Below are positions 17,554-26,707 of a stretch of DNA of 64,000 nt, in pieces. The DNA is from an uncultured Lachnospiraceae bacterium (GTDB taxonomy: Bacteria > Bacillota > Clostridia > Lachnospirales > Lachnospiraceae). The notes under the pieces were generated by a model. That model had not been told where the DNA came from. It was given only the letters and a program-made list of their open reading frames with translations, and made no database searches. The DNA lies in NCBI GenBank assembly GCA_910579505.1, contig CAJTTZ010000009.1, positions 94,699 to 158,698 of the forward strand. The letters are read 5' to 3'. The translations under genes and the position numbers were made by a program. Each line of letters opens with the position of its first letter. Positions within the stretch are counted from its first letter, which is position 1.

Positions 17554-17582
17554 TTGCATTTTGAGAAAAAGTAGGGTATTCT
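17554..17582 (+). promoter_or_regulatory. Promoter of glnN
   Basis: TTGCAT (17554-17559), 17-base spacer, TATTCT (17577-17582). Transcription would start near 17589 and run through the attenuator hairpin before glnN. Confidence 0.55.
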
Positions 17583-17611
17583 TATAGACGTAAATTGTAT
17601 ACAGGTATTCA

Positions 17612-17658
17612 GAACGATGGCGTTCCAAAAAAAGAGTTTTTTTGGGGCGCATTTTTTT
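17612..17658 (+). promoter_or_regulatory. Attenuator: terminator hairpin with competing upstream hairpin
   Basis: A 14-bp stem (17620-17633 with 17637-17650, loop GAG, two G-U pairs) is followed by A and T7 at 17652-17658, a full intrinsic terminator between the promoter and the glnN start. A second hairpin, GAACG-ATGG-CGTTC at 17612-17625, shares bases with the left arm and would exclude the terminator. The same element also serves as terminator for the acylation operon, so a regulatory role is inferred. Confidence 0.6.
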
Positions 17659-17684
17659 GAAACCGGGTGAGGAGGATGATTATT

Positions 17685-19796
17685 ATGAGCGAAGTATTCA
17701 ATGTGGAAGAGATATTTGCGAAAAACGTGTTTACCCTCGGAAAGATGCAGCAGCGTCTGACAAGAAATGCTTACAAGGAAGTCGTCAAGGTGATGAATGA
17801 GGGCGGGGAGCTGTCCATGAGCACCGCAAATATCGTTGCCAAGGCAATGAAGGACTGGGCAGTGGAGAACGGCGCGACACATTATACACACTGGTTTCAG
17901 CCGCTGACCGGCATCACCGCGGAAAAGCATGATGCTTTCGTATCCCATCCCGACGAGATGGGCAAGATGCTGACAGAGTTTTCCGGCAAAGAGCTGATCA
18001 AAGGCGAGCCGGATGCGTCCTCCTTCCCTTCGGGCGGTTTGAGGGCGACTTTTGAGGCGAGAGGCTATACCGCATGGGACATCACATCCCCCGCGTTTTT
18101 GAAAGAATCCGGCTGCGGCACGATTCTCTGTATCCCCACCGCATTCTGCTCCTACACGGGCGAGGCGCTGGATAAGAAGACACCGCTCCTGCGTTCCATG
18201 GAGGCGCTGAGCGAGCAGGCGCTGCGCATCGTTCGGCTGTTCGGCAATACCGGGGCAACCAAGGTAACCGCTTCTGTAGGTCCCGAGCAGGAATACTTTC
18301 TGGTAGATAAAGATTTATATATGAAGAGAACCGACCTGATGTTTGCGGGGCGTACCCTTTTCGGCGCGCCGGCCCCCAAGGGACAGGAGATGGAGGACCA
18401 TTACTTCGGCGTCATCCGTGAGCGCGTCGGCGCATATATGAAGGACCTGAACGAGGAGCTGTGGAAACTCGGCGTGACGGCAAAGACCCAGCACAACGAG
18501 GTGGCGCCGGCGCAGCATGAACTTGCACCGATCTATGAGACGGCAAACATCGCGGTGGACCACAACCAGATCGTTATGGAGACCATGAAGCGGGTGGCTG
18601 TAAAACACAGTATGCGCTGCCTGTTACATGAAAAGCCTTACGCGGGCGTGAACGGCTCCGGCAAGCATGACAACTGGTCGATCACTACGGACAATGGCGT
18701 AAACCTGTTAGATCCCGGCGACACGCCCAACGAGAACGTGCAGTTCCTCCTGGTGCTCGCGTGCATTATGAGGGCGGTGGACATACATGCGGATCTGCTC
18801 CGCCAGTCCGCTTCGGACGTGGGAAACGACCACAGGCTTGGCGCGAACGAAGCACCTCCGGCAATCATCTCCATTTTCCTCGGCGAGCAGCTTGAGGATG
18901 TGGTGACACAGCTGATCGAGACTGGCGAGGCAACCTCTGTCAAGGAGGGCGGCAAGCTTTTAACAGGCGTGAGCACCCTGCCCGATTTCCAGAAGGACGC
19001 CACCGACAGAAACAGAACGTCGCCCTTTGCATTCACGGGCAACAAGTTTGAGTTCCGTATGGTGGGGAGCGCGGACTCTATCGCAAGTCCCAACACCACC
19101 CTGAACGCGATTGTGGCGGAGGCATTCTGCGAGGCGGCTGACATTCTGGAGCAGGCGGAGAACAAGGAGCTGGCGATCCATGACCTGATTAAAAAATACA
19201 TGACTGAGCACCAGAGAATCATTTTCAACGGCAACGGCTACTCTGACGAGTGGGTGGCGGAGGCTGCAAGAAGGGGACTTCCGAACATTAAGTCCATGAT
19301 CGAGGCGGCGGGCACGCTGACCACCGACAAGGCGGTGAAACTGTTTGAGAAGTTCGGCATCTTCACAAAGGTGGAGCTGGAGTCCCGCGAGGAGATCATT
19401 TACGAGACTTACGCGAAATCTATAAACATAGAAGCGCTTACCATGATCGACATGGCAGGCAAGCAGATCATTCCCGCGGTCATCCGCTACACGAAGGTTC
19501 TTGCGGACACCGTGAATGCGGTGAAGACGGCAGGCGCGGATGCGACCACACAGGATGAACTTCTGACAATCGTCGGCGAGAAGCTGACGGCGATGCAGAC
19601 AGCGCTTGCGAAGCTGAAAAAGGCGGAGAAAGAAGCTTCCGTCATGGAGGATGCAAAGGCACAGGCATTCTTCTACAAAGACACGGTGAAGGCGGCGATG
19701 GACGAACTGCGCGCCCCGGCGGATGAGCTGGAAATGATCGTGGATAAGGAATATTGGCCGATTCCGACCTATGGAGAGCTGATGTTTGAGATCTGA
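17685..19796 (+). CDS. glnN: Type III glutamine synthetase
   Basis: 703 residues from ATG 17685 (TGAGGAGGA nine bases upstream), the length of GSIII rather than the 440-470 residues of GSI. It makes glutamine from glutamate, ammonia and ATP as a dodecamer. Recognisable are the N-terminal 'FPSGGLRATFEARGYTAWD', 'VGPEQEYFLVDKDLY', 'NEVAPAQHELAPIYE', 'GKHDNWSITTDNG' and 'GNKFEFRMVGSADS', all catalytic-core motifs. Upstream lies a probable attenuator and downstream a terminator and tRNA-Gln. Confidence 0.95.
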   Translation: MSEVFNVEEIFAKNVFTLGKMQQRLTRNAYKEVVKVMNEGGELSMSTANIVAKAMKDWAVENGATHYTHWFQPLTGITAEKHDAFVSHPDEMGKMLTEFSGKELIKGEPDASSFPSGGLRATFEARGYTAWDITSPAFLKESGCGTILCIPTAFCSYTGEALDKKTPLLRSMEALSEQALRIVRLFGNTGATKVTASVGPEQEYFLVDKDLYMKRTDLMFAGRTLFGAPAPKGQEMEDHYFGVIRERVGAYMKDLNEELWKLGVTAKTQHNEVAPAQHELAPIYETANIAVDHNQIVMETMKRVAVKHSMRCLLHEKPYAGVNGSGKHDNWSITTDNGVNLLDPGDTPNENVQFLLVLACIMRAVDIHADLLRQSASDVGNDHRLGANEAPPAIISIFLGEQLEDVVTQLIETGEATSVKEGGKLLTGVSTLPDFQKDATDRNRTSPFAFTGNKFEFRMVGSADSIASPNTTLNAIVAEAFCEAADILEQAENKELAIHDLIKKYMTEHQRIIFNGNGYSDEWVAEAARRGLPNIKSMIEAAGTLTTDKAVKLFEKFGIFTKVELESREEIIYETYAKSINIEALTMIDMAGKQIIPAVIRYTKVLADTVNAVKTAGADATTQDELLTIVGEKLTAMQTALAKLKKAEKEASVMEDAKAQAFFYKDTVKAAMDELRAPADELEMIVDKEYWPIPTYGELMFEI

Positions 19797-19828
19797 TTTA
19801 AAAAAAATAAAATTTTTTCAAAAAAAGT

Positions 19829-19862
19829 GGAAAAAAGGGCTTGCCAAACGGCCCTTTTTCCG
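19829..19862 (+). terminator. Terminator of glnN
   Basis: GGAAAAAAGGGC pairs with GCCCTTTTTCC around a ten-base loop. The downstream arm supplies the T-run. The tRNA-Gln promoter starts in its loop. Confidence 0.7.
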
Positions 19863-19869
19863 CTATAAT
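19841..19869 (+). promoter_or_regulatory. Promoter of tRNA-Gln
   Basis: TTGCCA (19841-19846), 17-base spacer, perfect TATAAT (19864-19869), 13 bases before the tRNA. The -35 box lies in the loop and the spacer in the 3' arm of the glnN terminator. Confidence 0.85.
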
Positions 19870-19882
19870 CCTTAATTGTTGA

Positions 19883-19954
19883 TGGGCTATCGCCAAACGG
19901 TAAGGCAACGGACTCTGACTCCGTCATTTCAAGGTTCGAATCCTTGTAGCCCAG
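19883..19954 (+). tRNA. tRNA-Gln (anticodon CTG)
   Basis: A complete cloverleaf: acceptor TGGGCTA / TAGCCCA, D arm with GGTAAGGC, anticodon stem ACGGA / TCCGT around loop CTCTGAC (anticodon CTG, reading CAG), T arm CAAGG-TTCGAAT-CCTTG, discriminator G. The 3' CCA is not encoded. Confidence 0.95.
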
Positions 19955-19956
19955 CT

Positions 19957-19993
19957 AAAAACCCTGATGAGAATATTTCATCGGGGTTTCTTT
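19957..19993 (+). terminator. Terminator of tRNA-Gln
   Basis: AAAACCCTGATGA pairs with TCATCGGGGTTT (one G-U) around GAATATT and is followed by TTTCTTT, directly after the tRNA. Confidence 0.85.
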
Positions 19994-20123
19994 GATTCGC
20001 AGGTCCGTATGGAAGTCTGCTACTTCACAGCATGCGGGCCGCGCGGCGAGCAGGGAGTTCCTGCTCGGTTTCAGAGGCTGATGTGGGGGAGGGACGGCAG
20101 CGGACTGCCCCGGGGTGGAAGAA

Positions 20124-20846
20124 ATGATAAAAATCGCTATCATTGAGGACGAACAGACGCATACGGAACTGCTTTCGGCGTATCTGCAGACATGGGGTGA
20201 GGCGCAGGGTCAGGCTGTCTCGATACAGACCTTTTTAAGCGCGGAAAGTTTTCTTTTTGTCTGGGAGGAGACGAATGATTTTGACATTCTCTTCGTGGAT
20301 ATCCAGATGGGGAAAATGAACGGGGTTGAGATGGCGAGGAAAGTAAGGGAGCGGGACAGGGGAATCGCCATCGTGTTCACGACGGGCATCGCGGATTATA
20401 TGGGATGCGGCTACGAGGTGGAGGCGCTTCACTATCTGCTGAAACCGATCAGTATGGAGAAGGTCGGAGCGTGCATGGACAAGGTGATGCGGCGGAGTGA
20501 AAAAGAGGCGTTTGCGCTGGTGCACGGCAGAGAAGAGACGATGAAGATTGCCGTCGGGCACATTTCCTATGTCGAGGCCAGGGGGCATGGCTGTGTGATG
20601 GAAACCTATGTCAGAGACGGTTTCTGCGGGCGGATAGAAATTGCAGAGAGTATTTCCGAGATGGAACGACAGCTTGGAGCGCACGGATTTGTCAGATGCC
20701 ACCGCTCCTATCTGTGCCGCGTGGAAAGCATCTGCCAGATCGGAAAAACCGAGATTACGCTTGACAGCGGAAGCAGGATTCCTGTCAGCAGACGGATGTA
20801 TGCAGAGATAAACCGCGCGTTTATCGCGCATTTTCGCCACGGTTGA
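20124..20846 (+). CDS. LytTR family response regulator
   Basis: 240 residues: receiver domain starting 'IKIAIIEDEQTH' with phospho-acceptor Asp in 'ILFVDIQMGKMNG' and the 'LLKPIS' lysine, followed by a LytTR DNA-binding domain ('ISYVEARGHG', 'FVRCHRSYLCRVESI', 'PVSRRMYAEIN'). Such regulators control cell-surface, peptide-export and quorum functions. ATG 20124 is preferred over an in-frame GTG at 20115. The kinase gene follows 10 bases later and an ABC exporter pair lies downstream. Confidence 0.9.
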   Translation: MIKIAIIEDEQTHTELLSAYLQTWGEAQGQAVSIQTFLSAESFLFVWEETNDFDILFVDIQMGKMNGVEMARKVRERDRGIAIVFTTGIADYMGCGYEVEALHYLLKPISMEKVGACMDKVMRRSEKEAFALVHGREETMKIAVGHISYVEARGHGCVMETYVRDGFCGRIEIAESISEMERQLGAHGFVRCHRSYLCRVESICQIGKTEITLDSGSRIPVSRRMYAEINRAFIAHFRHG

Positions 20847-20856
20847 GGTGGAAGGA

Positions 20857-21618
20857 ATGGAGAGCAGTATGGCACAGGGAACGCCGGTGATATGGATATT
20901 TGCGGCCATTGCGGCAACTGTTCTGCTTGCGGCAGCTGTGGTTATTTTCCGCTATGCGGTTGGCGCGCTGGCGGACAGGCGCACGCTGCGTTACCAGAGC
21001 GAACTGCTGCAAAAGCATTGCGAGGAAGTGCAGAATATGTACCGCCAGACGAGGGGGTGGCGGCATGACTATCACAACCATATACAGACCATGAAAGCAC
21101 ATCTGGCTATGGGGAGACTTAAGGAGCTGGAGGCATACCTGAATGAACTGGATCAGGATCTGACTACGGTGGACACGGTTATTAAGACGGGTAATGTGAT
21201 GGTGGACGCCATTCTGAACAGCAAGATTTCCGTGGCGGCGTCCAAAGGAATCGCGGTGGAGGCAAAGGCGGTGGTGCCGGAGAAACTGGATACCGCGTTG
21301 TCTGAGGTGGATGTCTGCCTGATTATCGGAAATCTGATGGACAATGCCATAGAGGCATGTATGAGGATAAGGCAGGAAGGACAGCGCTTTATCCGCGTCT
21401 ATATGGATATCCTGAAAGGACAGCTCTATATTTATATGATAAACGCAATCGGCGAAAATCCAAAAAAGGTGGGCGGTGTCTATGTGTCCGAAAAGAACAC
21501 GGACGGCCACGGGTTCGGGCTGATGCGTATTGACAAGGTGGTGGACAAGTACCACGGCTATCTGGAGAGACAACATGAGGAGGGCGTGTTCGCCACGGAG
21601 ATTATGCTGCCCCTGTAA
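20857..21618 (+). CDS. GHKL sensor histidine kinase
   Basis: 253 residues: one membrane helix near the N-terminus and almost no external domain, a coiled coil, a phosphorylation box 'WRHDYHNHIQTMKAHL' with the acceptor His, then the GHKL ATPase with N box 'NLMDNAIEACM' and G box 'GHGFGLMRIDKVV'. The minimal sensor suggests it detects a signal in or at the membrane or through a partner such as the adjacent transporters. ATG 20857 follows GGTGGAAGGA; a GTG at 20848 is the alternative. Confidence 0.88.
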   Translation: MESSMAQGTPVIWIFAAIAATVLLAAAVVIFRYAVGALADRRTLRYQSELLQKHCEEVQNMYRQTRGWRHDYHNHIQTMKAHLAMGRLKELEAYLNELDQDLTTVDTVIKTGNVMVDAILNSKISVAASKGIAVEAKAVVPEKLDTALSEVDVCLIIGNLMDNAIEACMRIRQEGQRFIRVYMDILKGQLYIYMINAIGENPKKVGGVYVSEKNTDGHGFGLMRIDKVVDKYHGYLERQHEEGVFATEIMLPL

Positions 21619-21636
21619 ATATAGGAATACCATTCG

Positions 21637-21669
21637 TGCACGAGTATGACCGCTCGTGCATCTTTTTTT
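21637..21669 (+). terminator. Terminator of the LytTR/GHKL operon
   Basis: TGCACGAG / CTCGTGCA 8-bp perfect stem with 8-base loop, followed by a T-rich run TCTTTTTTT. Confidence 0.88.
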
Positions 21670-21697
21670 GCGGCAAAGCCCGCTGTGTTATTATAAT
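21668..21697 (+). promoter_or_regulatory. Promoter of the ABC exporter pair
   Basis: TTGCGG (21668-21673), 18-base spacer, TATAAT (21692-21697), 30 bases before the ATG. It separates transporter transcription from the regulator operon. Confidence 0.55.
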
Positions 21698-21726
21698 TGA
21701 TAGAATGATATGGGGGAACGGGGAAC

Positions 21727-23562
21727 ATGAAACACAATTCTGTCATAAGCGATATCTGGTTTTATATCCGCCTTTTCAGGAAACATGAGCCGCTTGTGCT
21801 GGTGTTTGGTGGGGCGGAGATCATTCTTGGGGCGCTTCTGCCGCTCTTTACGATTTATCTGCCGAAGATCGCCATAGACCTGGTGGAGCGGAAGGCATCG
21901 TCTGGGCAGGCGCTTCTAATTCTTGGCGGTTTCAGCATTCTTGCGATGTTTGCCAGCGGTATGTATAAAGGCGTGGAGGCAGGAAAATACAATCTCTATA
22001 ATACCCAGAGAACAAATCTGATGGGCATGTTTTTTCTGAAAAGCCTGAGGCTCTGTTATGCGGATCAGGAATCGGGGGAAAACAAAAAACTGCACTGGAA
22101 AGTTTATGACGCGATCTGGGGCGGGGACTGGTGCGCGGTTTCCCAGATGGTGAGGGGCACGATTGACTTATGCGTGAATGTGCTGCGCTTTTTCCTGTAT
22201 TCGACGGTGCTCGCCTGTCTGAGTGTGCCGGTGCTTGTGGTTTTATTGGTTCTGGCACTTATCAATTACGGGATTAATATGAGCCATATCAGGTATGAGG
22301 AGTCGCTGCGTGAACAAAGAGCCTTGGGGCAGAAACATTTTCAATGTGTCGAGAACGCCATGGGCAATGTAAACGGCGCTAAAGACATTCGTATTTACGG
22401 TATGAGAGAATGGATGATCGGTCTGCGAGACCGGACTATCGGCGAGCTGCGGGAACTGGCCAGGCTGTCGAAGAAAAAGGACGCTTTTTATGAAAGGATC
22501 GGGTTTGCACTGGGTGCGGTGCGCAATCTGGGCGCGTATGCGTATCTCCTGTATCAGACACAGACAGGGGGCGTGAGCGCCGGGGAGTTTGTGCTCTATT
22601 TCGGAGCGATAACGGGGTTTTCCGAATTTGTCAACAATATAATGAGTTCTCTCGCCATACTGCGCGGCGCGGCGAACGGCACGGATTACATCCGGGCGTA
22701 TCTGGATCTGCCGGAAGAGAACCGTAAGAGCGGCAGGGGGCGTGTGGAAAGCATTTTGCTTCCCCCGGAGATTACATTTGAGCATGTGGGCTTTTCCTAT
22801 AAAAATACGGAGGAGGGGGACAAGACCGTATTCCGGGATCTGAACCTGACCATTCACGCCGGCGAGAAGCTCGCGCTTGTGGGGGCAAACGGCGCGGGAA
22901 AGACGACGCTTGTCAAACTTTTGTGCGGGATGTATGAACCTGACGAAGGACAGATTTTCATAAACGGTATCGACAGAAATGAATTTCCAAGAGAGGAATG
23001 GTACCGGCTGTTTTCAATCGTGTTTCAGGAGACGTTAATTCTGCCTTTTACGGTGGGGGAGAACCTTGCCGTGGACCGCGCGGAGAGGGTAGATGAGGTG
23101 AAGGCGTGGAAGGCGCTTGAGCAGGCGGGGCTGAAACAGACTTTTCAGAAGCAGGGTATTCATATGCGAAGCTACATGACAAAGACGATGACGGCGGATG
23201 GCGTGGAGCTGTCTGGCGGGCAGAAGCAGCGGTTTCTGCTGGCAAGGGCTCTGTATAAGAATGCGCCGGTCATGGTTCTGGATGAGCCTACGGCAGCGCT
23301 CGACCCGATTGCGGAGAGCGAAGTATACGAACAATACAACCAGTACACGCAGGGAAAAACGGCGGTTTTTATCTCTCACAGGCTTGCCAGTACGAAATTT
23401 TCCGACCGCATCATTCTGCTTGATGACGGAGAGATCGCAGAGATGGGAACCCACGAGGAATTGATGCGTGCGGGAGGGGATTACGCCCGGATGTTTGAGG
23501 TACAGAGCAGTTACTACCGCAGGGAAACTGGTGTGTGGGCGGACAGAGAAGCCCTGATTTAA
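21727..23562 (+). CDS. ABC exporter half-transporter (permease-ATPase fusion), first of pair
   Basis: 611 residues: an N-terminal six-helix-type membrane domain (to about 320), then an ATPase with Walker A 'LVGANGAGKTTLVKLL', signature 'LSGGQKQRFLLARAL', Walker B 'VMVLDEPTAALDP' and the switch His in 'VFISHRLAST'. All ATP-site motifs are intact. It has no peptidase C39 domain, so it is not a double-glycine leader processing exporter. The next gene encodes a matching half-transporter and the two probably form a heterodimer. Substrate unknown; the upstream LytTR/GHKL pair suggests a regulated peptide or drug exporter. Confidence 0.88.
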   Translation: MKHNSVISDIWFYIRLFRKHEPLVLVFGGAEIILGALLPLFTIYLPKIAIDLVERKASSGQALLILGGFSILAMFASGMYKGVEAGKYNLYNTQRTNLMGMFFLKSLRLCYADQESGENKKLHWKVYDAIWGGDWCAVSQMVRGTIDLCVNVLRFFLYSTVLACLSVPVLVVLLVLALINYGINMSHIRYEESLREQRALGQKHFQCVENAMGNVNGAKDIRIYGMREWMIGLRDRTIGELRELARLSKKKDAFYERIGFALGAVRNLGAYAYLLYQTQTGGVSAGEFVLYFGAITGFSEFVNNIMSSLAILRGAANGTDYIRAYLDLPEENRKSGRGRVESILLPPEITFEHVGFSYKNTEEGDKTVFRDLNLTIHAGEKLALVGANGAGKTTLVKLLCGMYEPDEGQIFINGIDRNEFPREEWYRLFSIVFQETLILPFTVGENLAVDRAERVDEVKAWKALEQAGLKQTFQKQGIHMRSYMTKTMTADGVELSGGQKQRFLLARALYKNAPVMVLDEPTAALDPIAESEVYEQYNQYTQGKTAVFISHRLASTKFSDRIILLDDGEIAEMGTHEELMRAGGDYARMFEVQSSYYRRETGVWADREALI

Positions 23563-23604
23563 GGGGAAGTCTTCTATGGTAAAAAGAGACGGTATGGAGG
23601 AAAC

Positions 23605-25488
23605 ATGGCGACGGATTATCTGCTGACAAAACTCCCTGTGCGGGAACACGGTAAGAACATCGTGAAAATAGTAAAATATGTGTGGGGGATGGACCGCTAT
23701 TATTTCCCGGGCATGGCAATTTCGCTTTTGCTTAAGACGGCGGTCCCCTATGCTGAGCTGCTGCTGACCGCCTATATTCTGGATGGCATCGGCGCCCATA
23801 CGGGGATCCGGGAAATGCTTGCTGTGATCGTATCGTCGGTGCTTGGAATTATGCTGCTGCAGTTTCTCTCGGGAGCCGTCTATCACAGGATGGAAGTGCG
23901 CAGGGAGCAGATGTATTATCTGTACGAGTGCGAGACGCAGACAAAGATGTTAGATATGGACTTTTCGAGAATAGACAGCCCGAAGGTAAAGGAACTGCAG
24001 GACAGGATCAGAAAAGACAATAACTGGGGTGCGGGGATCAACGGTGTTTTCTGGTCGTGCAGCGGCATCGTGGAGAATGTGTTTCAGCTGATCGGCGCGG
24101 CAGTCGTGGGCTTCCCGGCGGCAGCTTTCCTGCTTCGGTCGAAAACCGCGGCCGTATGGCTTCTCATGGCGGCTCTGGCTGCGGTACAGGTGATTTCGGT
24201 ATGCTTGCGGATGCATTTTGGCAGGCAGAGGGACCGCTGGCGTTATCACGAGGCGGAGAGTGTGCAGGAGAAGGAGGAGACGTTCTGTTTCGCGTGGGAT
24301 TTTGCCGGGCAGGGATCTTACAACTACAAGAACGGCAAAGACATCCGCATCTATGAAGGCTATGACCTGATGGAGCGCTGGACCACGGAAGTACTGCGGC
24401 ATAAGGGGTTTCGGGATCCCATGGTACAGGCGTCGAAAAATGACGCCGGGGAAGCGTTTTTTGGCGCGGCAGCAGGCGCCGCTGCAAATGGAGGCGCTTA
24501 TCTGATTGTTGTGATGATCGCACTTGCAGGTACGGTCACGGTGGGAAATGTGGTGCGCTTTGCGGGCGCTTTCGGGCGTTTCCTGGAAGCGGCAGCAGGG
24601 GTTGTACATGGCGTACCTACGCTTGCCATGGCGGCGAGACAACAGCTTGGCACCCTGGCGCTGATTCATATGGAAAATGAGATGTATCAGGGTAAACTCC
24701 CGGTGGAGAAACGCAGCGACGGCGCATACAGGATCGAATTTCGGAATGTGTCTTTCAAATATCCGGGAACAGACAGATACGCGCTAAAGAATTTTTCCAT
24801 GGAACTGTCAGTTGGGGAGAAGCTGGCTATTGTTGGGATGAACGGCTCCGGAAAAACGACGATGATTAAGCTTCTCTGCAGACTTTATGACCCGCAGGAA
24901 GGGGAAATCCTCTTAAATGGTGTGGATATCAGAAAATTTAAGCAGGAAGAGTACAGCAGACTGTTTTCGGTTGTTTTTCAGGATTTTACCCTGTACCCGT
25001 TTCCGCTGGCGCAGAATATTGCCGTATCAGAAGACTATGACAGCGGATTGGTGAGAAAATGCCTCGAAGACGCGGACTTTGGGGATCGCTTCGTGTCCAT
25101 GGAGAAAGGGCTGGAGACTTATCTTTACAAAGATTATGACGATGAAGGGGTTGAGATTTCCGGCGGCGAAGCGCAGAAGATAGCCATCGCCAGAGCTATT
25201 TACAAGGAAGCGCCTTTTATCGTGCTGGATGAACCAACGGCGGCGCTTGACCCTCTGTCGGAATATGAAATTTATTCCCATTTTGATAAGATTGCGGGAA
25301 CAAAAACGGCAGTGTATATATCCCACAGGCTCTCCTCCTGCCGCTTTTGCGATAAGATAGCGGTTTTTCATGAGGGAGGGCTTTCACAGCTTGGGAGTCA
25401 CGAAGAACTTGTTAAGGATAAAAATGGGAAATACTATGAGCTGTGGCACGCGCAGGCACAATATTATGCGGATGATGGAATGCGGTAG
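23605..25488 (+). CDS. ABC exporter half-transporter, second of pair
   Basis: 627 residues with membrane domain to about 350 and ATPase motifs Walker A 'IVGMNGSGKTTMIKLL', signature 'ISGGEAQKIAIARAI', Walker B 'FIVLDEPTAALDP' and 'YISHRLSSCRF'. The signature motif varies from LSGGQ to ISGGE, a common mild asymmetry in heterodimeric exporters. It starts 42 bases after its partner, preceded by a GGAGG site. No small peptide gene is visible between or right after the pair. Confidence 0.88.
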   Translation: MATDYLLTKLPVREHGKNIVKIVKYVWGMDRYYFPGMAISLLLKTAVPYAELLLTAYILDGIGAHTGIREMLAVIVSSVLGIMLLQFLSGAVYHRMEVRREQMYYLYECETQTKMLDMDFSRIDSPKVKELQDRIRKDNNWGAGINGVFWSCSGIVENVFQLIGAAVVGFPAAAFLLRSKTAAVWLLMAALAAVQVISVCLRMHFGRQRDRWRYHEAESVQEKEETFCFAWDFAGQGSYNYKNGKDIRIYEGYDLMERWTTEVLRHKGFRDPMVQASKNDAGEAFFGAAAGAAANGGAYLIVVMIALAGTVTVGNVVRFAGAFGRFLEAAAGVVHGVPTLAMAARQQLGTLALIHMENEMYQGKLPVEKRSDGAYRIEFRNVSFKYPGTDRYALKNFSMELSVGEKLAIVGMNGSGKTTMIKLLCRLYDPQEGEILLNGVDIRKFKQEEYSRLFSVVFQDFTLYPFPLAQNIAVSEDYDSGLVRKCLEDADFGDRFVSMEKGLETYLYKDYDDEGVEISGGEAQKIAIARAIYKEAPFIVLDEPTAALDPLSEYEIYSHFDKIAGTKTAVYISHRLSSCRFCDKIAVFHEGGLSQLGSHEELVKDKNGKYYELWHAQAQYYADDGMR

Positions 25489-25526
25489 TCAGATTCTTAT
25501 TTTAGAATCTGGCTATCGCGCTTTTT
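25486..25526 (+). terminator. Probable terminator after ABC exporter pair
   Basis: CAGATTCT / AGAATCTG stem with six-base AT loop at 25490-25511, extended by TAG/CTA pairing, with a T5 run about ten bases further on. The distance to the T-run makes it a weak terminator. Confidence 0.5.
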
Positions 25527-25598
25527 AAAAGAAAGTGATATACTATAATATTAGTAAGCTGAAAAACAGCCGGGTATAAAAGGCGTACAGGAGGTTTT

Positions 25599-26636
25599 AT
25601 GACAGACCTTACAGACCGCCTCACCGCGGGCGGAGAGCTCTCCGATGACGAATGGCGGTTTTTGATAGACGGCAGCTACGACAGGCAGATTCTGTTTGAC
25701 GAGGCGGACAAAGTGCGCAGGAGCCATTATGGGACAGACGTCTATATCAGGGGGCTTATAGAGATTTCAAATTTCTGCAGAAACGACTGCCTCTACTGCG
25801 GCATACGCCGGAGCAATGCGGATGCGTCGCGTTACAGGCTTACGGGGGAGGAAATTCTTGCCTGCTGCGAACGGGGCTATGGGCTGGGATTTCGCACCTT
25901 TGTGCTGCAGGGCGGCGAGGACTCTTACCACACGACGGAGTGGGTGGGGAAAATCGTTTCGCATATAAAGGAAGAATATCCTGACTGCGCGGTGACGCTC
26001 TCCCTGGGGGAACGACCGCGTGAGGATTATAAGAGTTGGCATCAGGCGGGAGCGGATCGGTATTTATTGCGGCATGAAACAGCGTCCCGCTCGCATTACG
26101 AAAAGCTGCACCCACCGGATCAGACGTATCTGCGCCGCATGGAATGTCTGCGGGACTTAAAGCAGCTCGGCTACCAGACCGGGGCTGGCTTTATGGTTGG
26201 ATCCCCTTTTCAGGGGACGGAAGAGCTGATTTCGGACATGCGGTTTTTACAGGCGTTTCAGCCTGAAATGGTGGGAATCGGACCGTTTATTCCCCATCAC
26301 GATACACCTTTTGCGACTTATCCGGCGGGCGGCTTAGAGCGTACGCTCACGATGGTGGCGCTTACAAGACTGACGCTGCCAAAAGCGCTGATCCCCGCCA
26401 CTACGGCGCTTGGAACCATTCATCCGCAGGGACGCGAATTGGGTTTGAGAGCCGGGGCGAACGTCGTAATGCCGAATCTGTCTCCTGAGAATGTGCGCGG
26501 GCAGTACAGCCTTTATGACAATAAGGCGTGCACCGGGCAGGAGGCGGCCGAAGGGCTGGCGGCACTGAAGGAAACCGTGGCGGCAGCAGGATACCGGGTG
26601 GTGGTGAGCCGGGGAGATGCGGTGCAGACAGCGTGA
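25599..26636 (+). CDS. hydE: [FeFe]-hydrogenase maturase HydE (radical SAM)
   Basis: 345 residues with the radical SAM triad 'CRNDCLYCGIRRSN' near residue 60 and the biotin-synthase-like barrel features 'LQGGEDSYHTTEWV' and 'GAGFMVGSPFQGTEE'. HydE acts on the mononuclear iron-cysteine synthon during assembly of the H-cluster two-iron subcluster. ATG 25599 follows GGAGG. It leads a hydE-hydG-hydF run, which fixes the assignment against the related biotin or methylornithine synthases. Confidence 0.93.
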   Translation: MTDLTDRLTAGGELSDDEWRFLIDGSYDRQILFDEADKVRRSHYGTDVYIRGLIEISNFCRNDCLYCGIRRSNADASRYRLTGEEILACCERGYGLGFRTFVLQGGEDSYHTTEWVGKIVSHIKEEYPDCAVTLSLGERPREDYKSWHQAGADRYLLRHETASRSHYEKLHPPDQTYLRRMECLRDLKQLGYQTGAGFMVGSPFQGTEELISDMRFLQAFQPEMVGIGPFIPHHDTPFATYPAGGLERTLTMVALTRLTLPKALIPATTALGTIHPQGRELGLRAGANVVMPNLSPENVRGQYSLYDNKACTGQEAAEGLAALKETVAAAGYRVVVSRGDAVQTA

Positions 26637-26707
26637 ACTGTGTGAAAACCAAAGAAGCGCAGAAAATGAAACATAAAAGAGGAATGTGAGAAAGAAGGTA
26701 AAATAAA

